DNA from: Thermodesulfobacterium thermophilum DSM 1276
Lineage (GTDB): Bacteria; Desulfobacterota; Thermodesulfobacteria; Thermodesulfobacteriales; Thermodesulfobacteriaceae
Length of the DNA: 64,000 bases
Direction of reading: 5' to 3'
Assembly (NCBI RefSeq): GCF_000421605.1
Contig: NZ_ATXI01000003.1
Coordinates: forward strand, 1-64,000
A program made the translations under genes and the position numbers. The notes under the pieces were generated by a model. It saw nothing but the letters and a program-made list of their open reading frames with translations, searched no databases and was not told where the DNA came from. This document shows positions 16,918 through 25,795 of this stretch, in pieces; within the stretch, counting starts at the first letter, position 1, and the number at the start of each line of letters is the position of its first letter.

Positions 16918-19911
16918 TCATATTAAATAACGATAATTTTTGCAAAGGGTTAAATACTCACAGTACTTACAGAAGTCTTCTTTTTCAGTAAAATAAAATT
17001 TTTCTGAGAATAACATATGATTAACCATCCATTCTAAAAAACTTTTGGCTTCTTTTTCAAAAAACTGATTTACCGCAGCGAGTTCTTTCTTTTTAAGGTT
17101 AAAAAGAAAATATTCGGGTTCCTTAAAGTTAGATGGTCTAATAAACCCTGCGTTTATGATATAACTATCTACCTTTGAAGAGATACATTTCTGTTTATTT
17201 TTATAAAAGATATAGCAATAAAAGAACAACTGAAAGTTTGCAAGGCTGTCTCCAAAGTTTTCAAGTATTGAACATAAGCTTTCGAAATCATATTTATCTG
17301 GCAGAGAATATTTATTTATAAACTCTTTCATTTTTTTAGGTTGAGGAGATATAGAAGGATTGCTTTTAAAATCCATAATTAAATATTTTTTTACCTCTTC
17401 TTCCCTTTCTATCAAAAAATCAAAAATGCCATAAAATGTAATGTTTAAGGTTCTACCATCACAAAGGAGTATCTCTTCTTTAGCTTCAAGACCTTCTTCT
17501 AAAGCGAGGAGTTTATGGGACTTTATCTTTTTTTCTTCCTCTTTTTTCTTTAAAAATTTAAAATATTTTAAAATACTTGCCAAAGTTATGGTTTTTGAAA
17601 GGTAATGACTCAAAGGGTCAAGTTTTCTTTCAAACTCAATTTTTTTCCATAAAATATCAAACTTATTTTTAATCTCATTTTCATCATAAATTTCTGAAAT
17701 TAGAAAAGTCTTACCTTTGTAAGGTTTAAAAAATTCTTCAAAAAATCTGTGAATAAAGTTCCCTGGATCTTCTACCTTAAAACCCAACCTTTCAGGTTCT
17801 TTAAGTTTCATTATATATTTATAGAAAAACTTTGCCCCACATTTAAGATAGGTCTCAAAGTAATAACGACTAACCTTTTCTTTGGATAAGTGGTTAAACA
17901 AACTCTCTTTTATTTTTTCAGTTTTAGGTATCCCTTCTTCTCTTTTTGAAAAAACACAAAAGTTAGGTTGGATGAGTTCTTCTTCAGGTTCCTTTCCTTG
18001 TTGTTCTAACTCCCATTTTAACCTATGTATAAACCTTGAAGGTTCTTTAACTTCCTCGGTAGTTGACTTCTCAACAAGCAGATAAAAAATATGTACCTCT
18101 TCTGCAGAGTTTATGATCGTATCAAAATAATAGCTCCAAAGTTCGTTATGGTTAAAAACAGGTATTTTAAGCCAAGATTTAATCTCATCGGTAAGCAAGG
18201 GATTAAAATCTGGAGAAGGAGGAAAACTTCCTTCGTTTACGTCTAAAAGTATAAGCTTTTTAAACGAAAGAAGTCTTGTTTCCATAAGACCAAGAATCTG
18301 TAATCCCTTAAGAGGGTCTCCAAACAAAGGAACTTTTTGAGTTTTCAAAAGATACTCTAACAAGGTTAAGAGATTTTCCTTATTGTTTATAAATGAAGAA
18401 AGATAATCTTTGGTAAAAAAGGGAATAACCTCTGTTTCTATTACCTCAAGGTAGTTATGTAGGACTATGTCTTGAAAAGAACTTTGAGGCTCTAAATTAA
18501 AATCCTTGAGGTTTAAAAACTCTAAAATTTTTTCCAAGTTTTTACCTATATCCTTTGGAGATGTTAAGTTTTCCCAGTTTTTAAAGAAAACCTGATGAAC
18601 CTCTTTGATAGTTTTTTCTATAGTATCTCGGGTGTATTTACCTTGATGGTAATCACCAAACTCTTTTTCTATTTCTCCTAAATCTATGGTTACATAGCCT
18701 TTCTTTCTGATGAAATTTTCTATAGCCTTTAAAGATTCCTCCCAGAAAGTATTGTCTGAAAAAGCACGATTAAGTATAGGATGTTTTATCACTTTTAAAT
18801 AGGACTGAGTAGAATAAAGTCCCTGAAATTTATCTCTCTGGGCTTTTATAACCGCTATGAGAAGAGAATTTAGCGGAAAACTATCGAGGGGATAAAGAAG
18901 AGAAACATTCACCTCAAGGGGGATATCGTTTTGTTCCAGTTTATGAATTAAGGGTATTAACGTATTCGGGTCAGAAAGCACAAAAGCCACTTCGTCTGGC
19001 CTTTGAGGATTTTCATTAATCAAGTCTAATGCCTGTGTTATTTCCATATGTAAATCTGTAGAGCGATAAAATTTTATAGAAGGAGGTTTTACTTCTTTTG
19101 CGTAATAATCCTTAGGTAAAAATCTATACTTCTGGTTAATCCCAAAGAGTTGCAAAGTGTTTTTTACCACGTTTGGTAAAGAGGCAGGATCTTCTTTAGG
19201 AACTTGGAACACTAAAAAGGTTTTTTCAAAATTTTTCAAAAAGGCTTTAAACAACTTCTCTTCTATCTTTCTTAAACCAGCAAATCCTACCAGCCACACC
19301 TCTTCTATCATAGAACCTAAAAAAGTTTCTTTTAAATCAGTCTTTTCCAAAATCTCTACTACCCTCTTTAACCTAAAAGTAGGGCTAACCCACCCCTTTT
19401 GGCTTAAAAGTGCGTTGTATTCGAGATAAAGTTTCTTTAATTTTTCGAAAAGATCTTGAGCAATAGGAGGTAAGTTTTCAGGTGGATATACCAAATTTTG
19501 AGGCTCTGTATCCTCCTTTTCCAACTCTTCAAAAACCTCAAGAAATTTTATGCCCCAAAAAAAGGTTTTTTCAAAACTCTCGCTTACATTTTCTGATAGA
19601 ACTTGAGGAAAAACCTCTAAAAGAGGTAAAAGCCTTAAAATCTTCGTTCCTGTTGGACAAGGTTTGTCCTCAAGCATGATATAAAAATATTCTACCAGGC
19701 TCTCTATAGAGAAAATCCGAGGTAAAAATCCAGCGTTGTTCTTCCTTCCCTTTTCTTTTAAATAATGTCTAAAAAACAGGGCAGAACGTTTATTAGGAAA
19801 AACTATCCAGGTTTTTAAGATACTTTCGTCTAAAGACCTTCCGTCAAGAAAAAAGTTAACAAAGGTTTTCAAAAAGTGAGAGCTGGCAGGAATTAATAGA
19901 GTTTGAGGCAT
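16918..19911 (-). CDS. AddB-like PD-(D/E)XK exonuclease subunit
   Basis: A 997-residue protein with an inactive-helicase-like body and a C-terminal RecB-type nuclease domain. The nuclease motif IMDFKSN is near 893. Four cysteines in the order C (LKCGAKFFY near 698) and CKYCEYLTLC near the C-terminus (CxxCx5C) match the iron-sulfur staple of AddB and AdnA nucleases. No intact Walker A is obvious, as in AddB. It would act with AddA in double-strand break end processing, yet the preceding gene is only a nuclease domain. Start ATG at 19911 overlaps that gene by 56 bases. Confidence 0.75.
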   Translation of the reverse strand: MPQTLLIPASSHFLKTFVNFFLDGRSLDESILKTWIVFPNKRSALFFRHYLKEKGRKNNAGFLPRIFSIESLVEYFYIMLEDKPCPTGTKILRLLPLLEVFPQVLSENVSESFEKTFFWGIKFLEVFEELEKEDTEPQNLVYPPENLPPIAQDLFEKLKKLYLEYNALLSQKGWVSPTFRLKRVVEILEKTDLKETFLGSMIEEVWLVGFAGLRKIEEKLFKAFLKNFEKTFLVFQVPKEDPASLPNVVKNTLQLFGINQKYRFLPKDYYAKEVKPPSIKFYRSTDLHMEITQALDLINENPQRPDEVAFVLSDPNTLIPLIHKLEQNDIPLEVNVSLLYPLDSFPLNSLLIAVIKAQRDKFQGLYSTQSYLKVIKHPILNRAFSDNTFWEESLKAIENFIRKKGYVTIDLGEIEKEFGDYHQGKYTRDTIEKTIKEVHQVFFKNWENLTSPKDIGKNLEKILEFLNLKDFNLEPQSSFQDIVLHNYLEVIETEVIPFFTKDYLSSFINNKENLLTLLEYLLKTQKVPLFGDPLKGLQILGLMETRLLSFKKLILLDVNEGSFPPSPDFNPLLTDEIKSWLKIPVFNHNELWSYYFDTIINSAEEVHIFYLLVEKSTTEEVKEPSRFIHRLKWELEQQGKEPEEELIQPNFCVFSKREEGIPKTEKIKESLFNHLSKEKVSRYYFETYLKCGAKFFYKYIMKLKEPERLGFKVEDPGNFIHRFFEEFFKPYKGKTFLISEIYDENEIKNKFDILWKKIEFERKLDPLSHYLSKTITLASILKYFKFLKKKEEEKKIKSHKLLALEEGLEAKEEILLCDGRTLNITFYGIFDFLIEREEEVKKYLIMDFKSNPSISPQPKKMKEFINKYSLPDKYDFESLCSILENFGDSLANFQLFFYCYIFYKNKQKCISSKVDSYIINAGFIRPSNFKEPEYFLFNLKKKELAAVNQFFEKEAKSFLEWMVNHMLFSEKFYFTEKEDFCKYCEYLTLCKNYRYLI

Positions 19912-20488
19912 CTTTTCTGTTTATCTCAACTATATTAAAAGGCTCTAACACTATGAGGTATGCTGATATATTAACATTAGGATAAAGTTTTTGCAACAAA
20001 GAAACATAGCCCTTGAGTTGATCTTCATCTCTAAGATCAGAAGCTTGATGAAGCTTAAACTCAAAAATTACCCAACCCGAAGAACACTTAATTATTAAAT
20101 CTGGCCTTACCATCTTGATATCTTTTTTTTCCTCATCAAGCAAAAAACCTTCTACTTCAGAATATATGTTTTTAGCCTGTCTTAAAGCCTTGAAAATCAG
20201 CTTTTTAAACTCAATTTCTTCAAAAAGTTTAAGTAAGGTCTCTCTTGCTTTCTCCTCTATCTCTTCTTTCCTAAAAATAGGTTCTTGATACAGAGCTAAA
20301 GCCTTTTTTAGGTAAAAGGAAATTTTTTGAGTAAAAAACTCTTTATCGTGAAAAAGTAATTTGATATCTTTTTCACAAACCAATAAACTTTCTAAAGTAA
20401 AGTGTAAAATTTCTCCTATGAAACGGTTGATGTTTTCTTGGTTAAGCTGTCTTTTTGAGAGATTATTTTGTTGTAAGATTAACCCCAT
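19856..20488 (-). CDS. Stand-alone RecB/AddA-type PD-(D/E)XK nuclease domain
   Basis: A 210-residue protein from ATG at 20488 (a TTG at 20524 would add 12 residues). It reads like the C-terminal nuclease domain of AddA: GEILHFTLESL near the start, RPDLII then IFEFK (the D and E-x-K catalytic pair) near 127-142, and the downstream DEDQLKGY (QxxxY). The helicase part of AddA is absent, and the region upstream is the ilvE promoter, so either a truncated gene or a real split nuclease. It overlaps the AddB-like gene, implying coupled synthesis. Confidence 0.65.
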   Translation of the reverse strand: MGLILQQNNLSKRQLNQENINRFIGEILHFTLESLLVCEKDIKLLFHDKEFFTQKISFYLKKALALYQEPIFRKEEIEEKARETLLKLFEEIEFKKLIFKALRQAKNIYSEVEGFLLDEEKKDIKMVRPDLIIKCSSGWVIFEFKLHQASDLRDEDQLKGYVSLLQKLYPNVNISAYLIVLEPFNIVEINRKDASNSINSCQLSLFENLC

Positions 20489-20579
20489 GTTTTTAAATTT
20501 TACCTCAAAAGCAGGTCTTGTCAAAAAGACAAAAAGAGATATTCTCTTAAAATATACAAATTAGACAGGAGGCCTAACC

Positions 20580-21647
20580 ATGGAAATGGAAATTCATTTA
20601 GCTAAACCTGAGGATAGAAAGGCTCCTAATTTTGATAAACTTGTCTTTGGTAAAATTTTTACTCCTCATATGTTTGTGATGAAATATGAGGAAGGTAAAG
20701 GCTGGCATTCTCCAAAAATAATCCCGTTTTCGAACATAGAACTTCACCCTGCTGCTATAGTGTTGCATTATTCACAAACCATATTTGAGGGGATGAAGGC
20801 ATATGCTGGAGTTGACGGAAAGATAAGGCTTTTTAGGCCTTTTGACCATATAAATAGATTAAACCGTTCTGCAGACAGGATGTGTATTCCTCAAGTAGAC
20901 CCTAACTTTACGTTCGAGGCTATTAAAACTTTGGTTTTATTAGACAAAGACTGGATACCTAAGCAAAAAGGATCAGCTATTTACATAAGGCCCATCATCT
21001 TTGCTACAGAAAATACCCTTGGGGTTAAGGTAAGTCATGAATATCTTTTTATGATAATTCTTTCTCCCGTAGGTCCTTACTATGCCGAGGGATTTAACCC
21101 GGTTAAAATTTATGTAACCGAAGAATACGTAAGGGCTTGTCCAGGAGGAACAGGAGAGGTAAAAACCGGTGGAAACTATGCAGCAAGTCTTAAAGCCCAG
21201 GCTGTAGCTCAACAAAAAGGGTATACCCAAGTGCTCTGGTTAGACGGAAAAGAAAGAAAGTATGTAGAAGAAGTAGGTAGTATGAACATCTTTTTCTATT
21301 TTTCTGACGAATTAGCCACCCCTGCTCTTTCTGGATCGATCCTTCCAGGGATAACCAGAGACTCAGTGTTAAAACTTGCCTCTCATTTAGGAATTCCTGC
21401 TAAGGAAAGACAAATTTCTATAGATGAAGTAATCTCAGCGATAAAGGAAGGTAGGCTGAAAGAGTGCTTTGGAACAGGAACTGCTGCTGTGATTTCTCCG
21501 GTAGGAGAAATTTGCTACAAAGATAAACCCTATGTAATAGGACAAGGACAAACAGGAGAACTTACCAAAAAGTTTTTTGATTACATTACTGGTATACAAT
21601 ACGGAGAAAGAGAGGACGAGTTTAACTGGACGGTGGTGTTAGAATAA
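20580..21647 (+). CDS. ilvE: Branched-chain amino acid aminotransferase
   Basis: A 355-residue class IV PLP aminotransferase for the last step of leucine, isoleucine and valine synthesis. It is of the longer BCAT type (like eukaryotic and some bacterial enzymes): LHYSQTIFEGMKAY near 61-74, GGNYAASLKAQ near 198 with the PLP lysine, EEVGSMNIFF near 227 and GTGTAAVISPVG near 295. AGGAGG lies seven bases before the ATG; a second ATG two codons on is less well placed. Likely monocistronic. Confidence 0.93.
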   Translation: MEMEIHLAKPEDRKAPNFDKLVFGKIFTPHMFVMKYEEGKGWHSPKIIPFSNIELHPAAIVLHYSQTIFEGMKAYAGVDGKIRLFRPFDHINRLNRSADRMCIPQVDPNFTFEAIKTLVLLDKDWIPKQKGSAIYIRPIIFATENTLGVKVSHEYLFMIILSPVGPYYAEGFNPVKIYVTEEYVRACPGGTGEVKTGGNYAASLKAQAVAQQKGYTQVLWLDGKERKYVEEVGSMNIFFYFSDELATPALSGSILPGITRDSVLKLASHLGIPAKERQISIDEVISAIKEGRLKECFGTGTAAVISPVGEICYKDKPYVIGQGQTGELTKKFFDYITGIQYGEREDEFNWTVVLE

Positions 21648-21660
21648 AAGGTATGTTGAA

Positions 21661-22113
21661 CTAAAAATCTACCACCTTTCTTGCTTTAGCAAGTTCTCTC
21701 TGGACTTTTACGGCTTTGTCTAACTCTAAATCTGCTGCTTCTTCAAGCCCTTTTTCTCTCAATATTTGGCTTCTTGCCATATAGGCAGCAGGATAAACCG
21801 GTTCTAAGTCTATGGCTTGGGTAAAAAGCTCAAGGGCTTTATCTAAGTCTTTTTTCTTATAATAAATTTGCCCTAACCTAAAATATAATCTGGGATTTTC
21901 TGGTTCTAACGAAATAGCCCTTTCTAAATCTTTTTCTGCTAAGTCTAACTGATCTTTTTGCAAGTAGATCACAGCCCTTGCTTCTAAAGCCTTGATGTGG
22001 TTAGGGTCTAAGGCTAAGACCTTCTCAAAACATTCTAAAGCCTCATCAAACCTTTTAAGGGTTATCAGCTTAGCCCCTTCTAAAAAAAGGTCTTCTATAT
22101 CTACCTGAGACAT
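21661..22113 (-). CDS. Tetratricopeptide repeat protein
   Basis: 150 residues with about three TPR units (for example FDEALECFEKVLALDPNH, LDLAEKDLERAISLEPEN, LDKALELFTQAIDLEP). No signal peptide or other domain, so a cytoplasmic scaffold. The C-terminal end is charged and helical. Partner unknown. It converges on ilvE. Confidence 0.85.
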   Translation of the reverse strand: MSQVDIEDLFLEGAKLITLKRFDEALECFEKVLALDPNHIKALEARAVIYLQKDQLDLAEKDLERAISLEPENPRLYFRLGQIYYKKKDLDKALELFTQAIDLEPVYPAAYMARSQILREKGLEEAADLELDKAVKVQRELAKARKVVDF

Positions 22114-22234
22114 AACCTCACCTCTTCTTACAATTTTTTCTAACTAAATTTATACTCTTTTGTAAATAAATCAACTCTGTAAGAGGACTATTTCAACGGC
22201 AACCTTAACTCAGCTCTTATTGATTACTATCTCC

Positions 22235-25200
22235 TTAAATGATCTCTATCTCTTTACGGCTTAAATCATAAAGCTTGTAGACAAGCTCGTCAATCTGAAG
22301 ATCGTATTCTTTGACCTTGGCTTGCTTTTGCGGGTTCTGTAAATAATCTTCGGACTGGGTGAGGGAGAGGATTTGGTCAACAAGGCTTTCTATCTGTCTG
22401 GCTATATGCTGGTTTTGGGGAATGATGGGAGGGATGGGTAATTTCTCTAAAAACGCCTTTTTATATCTATATCCTTTCTCTCCCAGTCCACCGCCTGCGT
22501 AGAATTGCCTGAAGAAAAAAGCACCAGGTTTGGAATTTAGAATAGCCAGAATGTATTTCAAATTTTTACCTGTCATTATAAAGCTGGTAGCTTCACAGTA
22601 AAACTTTTTATCATCATACGCAAAGCTTGGTTCATACACTATCTCCTGCCACACAATCTTTTCCTTTTCAAACTCGGGATAATAGACGCAATCCCTTAGT
22701 TCCCACCAGTAATCTCCTTGGTCATCCCTTGAAATTAACCCTTTTCTCTTGCCTTCAACAGGAACGTCAGCAAAACTTTTTAGATGGGAGTAAATTGCTG
22801 GGAAATATTCTTTAAAAAATTCCTCTGGGTCTTTACTTCCCCGGTTTTTATTAGTCCAGCCTGACTCAATTTTTATAAGCCATAACCCCGCCCACCTGTA
22901 GTAATATCTTCCTATATCCCTCCCTCTCAAAACAGGCTTTATTATCTCCTCGGTCCTCTTCCTCTCTTCTTCCGTCCTACAGTTTCTTAAAATCTCTTCT
23001 CTCTTTTCTGAAGTGATGATGAAAGCATCGTTGAAACCTGTCTTAATACCGAAATAGATTTTAACATCCCATTCTTTCAGAGGCTTTCCAATCCTTTCAA
23101 TTTTTTCCTTTAGCCTTAAAACTTCCTCATCTGCAAGGGTCCAGCACCTGTCATCCAGTTTTTTCTGAGGAATAGTGCTCCCGCTGTTTTCGATGTATGA
23201 AATTAAATCTTTATCGGATATTGAGGAGTTTACGTTTACAAACTTTATATTACGCTCAGGGGTATTCTGCCCATCCGTTTTCTTGAAAAGAATTATGTTT
23301 GTGTCTACGGTCTGTTCAAATACCCTGTAGCCACTAAAATCAATGATCTGATAAATCTCCGCTTTTCTTTTCAAAAACCTTCTTAACTTTTCTCCATACT
23401 TTGCCCTCATCCACTTGTTGCTGGTTATAAAACAAACAAAACCGTTATTTCTGGCTATTTTCCAGGCTTTTTCGTAAAAATAGGTATAAAGGTCGGCGGT
23501 AGAGTGGTAAACTTCATAGCCTGCTTTCTGAAGGGGTGGTTTGAGGTGTTTTATTCTTTCTTGTCTTACATATGGTGGATTGCCGATCACGATATCAAAC
23601 CCACCCTTTTCATAGAAAACCTGAGGGAAAAAGAGCCTGAAATCAAAGTTTATCTTGTATCCAAAGTTCCGTTCGGAATTTTCAAGTCTTCTGCTGATCA
23701 AATCATCAAGTTCTTTTTTAATTTGGTTTTTCTTGGTGGGGTTTGTCTCGTTAAAATACTGATTTTCAAGCTCTTCAATCTTTGTAGCTATGTCACTTCT
23801 CCAATTCTCAGGAAAGCCTAAGAGTGAATTTCCACACACGACTTTATAATCAAGGTTTGGAAGTGGCTTTATGTTGTAGAAATCATCTTCATCCACTATC
23901 ATGGAAAGCCAAAACCTCAACTTACACGTTTCAATCGCCCCTAGGTCTATGTCAACCCCGTAAAGGGAGTTTTCAATGGTGTGGCGCTTGAGGTCATAAG
24001 TGCTCGTGTTTCTTCCAAGGTAGACGGAAAGAAGTTGTCTCAATTTTACTATCTCGTGCAATAGTCCTATGGGAAAAGCTCCCGAGCCAACCGCAGGGTC
24101 GCAGACCTTGATGTCCGCAAGAAGTTTGTCTATGACTTCTGCATTCTGCCTTATGCTATCGGGGATCTTATAACTATATCTATCCGTTTCTTTCCCCTTT
24201 TCCACCACTCTGACCTCGTTTTCCAAAACAAGGTCCGCGTGCTTTACAAAGGTCTCTATGTCCTCCCTGCTTACTTTTCCTGCCAGCTCTGTCTCCAGAT
24301 AATAAATCAAACTCTGCTGGCACATGTAGTGAACTATTTCCCTTGGGGTGTAATAAACGCCGTATTCCTTGTTGAACTTCGTCTCTTCGACCTTTCTGCC
24401 AGAGTTTAGGACCTTAAGGTATTCTTCAAAGTTGTCTGGTCTTATGGCGTTTAGTTTTTCGTAAATCTTTCCAAGTAGCTCTGGGTCAAGGGCTACTTCT
24501 TTTTCAAGGGGTTCTTCCTCGTTGACCGTGAAGTTGTATTTATCAAGCACATCAAGTATTCCATCTCCAACGTCGCCCTCCTTTGTCCTGTTGGTGTTTG
24601 AAAAAAGCTCGTTGGGTAGCAAAATGTCTACGTTTACCCAATCGTATCCGTTTATTGGGTCAAAGAGCCCACCGTTAAGGAAGGGTATCTTGCAGTTAAA
24701 CCTGCTGTAGTAGTGATCGTCTGAGCTTCTGTCCGTTCTAAGCGCCTCGTAGAAAAGAGGCTCAAGAATGTCGTTGAAAAAGTTCTTGTAGTCTCCAAAC
24801 TCTTTATTAAAAAGCCTTCTTATAAAATCTTTAGGGCCTGTTCCCCATGGTTTTCCCCTTTCAACACCAAACCAGCCCTTCTTCTGCAGGAAATACAGAA
24901 ATACGATCTGACCCAGTAGCTTTTTGGCAAAGTCAACGGTGTTTATGTTTTTGCTCGTAAATTCTCTTTTCACAAGAGGATCTTTTTGCAATACTTTATC
25001 AAGCTCAAGTTTGGTGCGAATAAAAAGGTCCCTGTATTTTTTAAAGAAATCCTCGGTGATGATTTCAATGTTGAAGGCATTTTCCAAGTCCTCTAAGGTG
25101 GGTTTGCGGTCATCATTTTCAAGTATTCGCAAAAACCTGCTCTGGGCGGTGTGGCTCTTTTCGTTCTTTCCTACAAGGAAAGACCATCTTCTGGCGGGGG

Positions 25201-25627
25201 TAAATTCTTCTTTAACCTTTTTCTCCTCAAAACGATAGTCCATCTTAACAAGTGAAAATCTCCAGTCTTCGCTGGTTGGGGAGACAAAGGCAACCAGCGC
25301 GGCATCCTTTAGCTTCCCTCCCCTGCTCCCCTTCAGATACCAGGCGATGAAATTCCTCTGCATCGTCCTTGCACGTTCAAGAGAGGTCTCGCTCTTGAGT
25401 TTGACGATAAGCAGGTCAACCTCTTTATGGTTATGATTATACTTTCCGATCCTTTCCAGGGAGCTTACATATTTTTCAAAGGCGTCCGGGATGTAGTTTC
25501 CCTGATAGACAAAGGTGTTTTCCTCAAAGGATTTAAGGAGGTTTCTCAGAAAATAAACAAAGCGGTCTTTAGCAAAGGGATTTTCAAAGGTGTTGATTAT
25601 AAGCCTTTTGGCCTGCTCTCTGTCCAT
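22235..25627 (-). CDS. Eco57I-type DNA adenine methylase, defence-like (possible restriction enzyme)
   Basis: An 1130-residue protein. Residues 1-200 are an unassigned N-terminal region (with KEVDLLIVKLK at 69-78, possibly a decayed or divergent nuclease). YYTPREIV at 425-432, the SAM motif DPAVGSGAF at 510-518 and the catalytic NPPY at 683-686 identify an N6-adenine methyltransferase of the Eco57I/type IIG class. A target-recognition-like C-terminal half with LRGRDIGRYY follows. AAAGGAG precedes the ATG. It lies downstream of a PLD-helicase gene and a short nucleotidyltransferase remnant in one apparent operon, so it probably marks DNA for a defence system. The GC content and third-base choice look higher than in neighbours, suggesting horizontal acquisition. 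Confidence 0.85.
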   Translation of the reverse strand: MDREQAKRLIINTFENPFAKDRFVYFLRNLLKSFEENTFVYQGNYIPDAFEKYVSSLERIGKYNHNHKEVDLLIVKLKSETSLERARTMQRNFIAWYLKGSRGGKLKDAALVAFVSPTSEDWRFSLVKMDYRFEEKKVKEEFTPARRWSFLVGKNEKSHTAQSRFLRILENDDRKPTLEDLENAFNIEIITEDFFKKYRDLFIRTKLELDKVLQKDPLVKREFTSKNINTVDFAKKLLGQIVFLYFLQKKGWFGVERGKPWGTGPKDFIRRLFNKEFGDYKNFFNDILEPLFYEALRTDRSSDDHYYSRFNCKIPFLNGGLFDPINGYDWVNVDILLPNELFSNTNRTKEGDVGDGILDVLDKYNFTVNEEEPLEKEVALDPELLGKIYEKLNAIRPDNFEEYLKVLNSGRKVEETKFNKEYGVYYTPREIVHYMCQQSLIYYLETELAGKVSREDIETFVKHADLVLENEVRVVEKGKETDRYSYKIPDSIRQNAEVIDKLLADIKVCDPAVGSGAFPIGLLHEIVKLRQLLSVYLGRNTSTYDLKRHTIENSLYGVDIDLGAIETCKLRFWLSMIVDEDDFYNIKPLPNLDYKVVCGNSLLGFPENWRSDIATKIEELENQYFNETNPTKKNQIKKELDDLISRRLENSERNFGYKINFDFRLFFPQVFYEKGGFDIVIGNPPYVRQERIKHLKPPLQKAGYEVYHSTADLYTYFYEKAWKIARNNGFVCFITSNKWMRAKYGEKLRRFLKRKAEIYQIIDFSGYRVFEQTVDTNIILFKKTDGQNTPERNIKFVNVNSSISDKDLISYIENSGSTIPQKKLDDRCWTLADEEVLRLKEKIERIGKPLKEWDVKIYFGIKTGFNDAFIITSEKREEILRNCRTEEERKRTEEIIKPVLRGRDIGRYYYRWAGLWLIKIESGWTNKNRGSKDPEEFFKEYFPAIYSHLKSFADVPVEGKRKGLISRDDQGDYWWELRDCVYYPEFEKEKIVWQEIVYEPSFAYDDKKFYCEATSFIMTGKNLKYILAILNSKPGAFFFRQFYAGGGLGEKGYRYKKAFLEKLPIPPIIPQNQHIARQIESLVDQILSLTQSEDYLQNPQKQAKVKEYDLQIDELVYKLYDLSRKEIEII

Positions 25628-25672
25628 GAGTTTCTCCTTTAAATTGTTTGATAATCTTTTCTATTTCAATCT

Positions 25673-25795
25673 TTAATCCAGGTACCCTCCTCTCACATAT
25701 AAACCAAATATTCCTATTTCTTTTACTTTATACTTACTTTGAAGTTCTGGTTTAAGTTTTTTTAGTATTTCCTTTATCTCTTCAAGGGTTTTCAT
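25673..25795 (-). pseudogene. Truncated MNT-type nucleotidyltransferase remnant
   Basis: A 40-residue frame, [14 protein letters not shown] to the stop after RGGYLD, starts with ATGA overlap on the stop codon of the helicase gene. It matches the first part of minimal nucleotidyltransferases (MNT): KVKEIGIFG is followed by LYVRGG where the family has GSYARGE. The catalytic GS serine is leucine and the DxD aspartates that should follow are lost after the stop. About 45 bases later the methylase begins. It is a remnant, or a very small coupled leader peptide. Confidence 0.7.
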
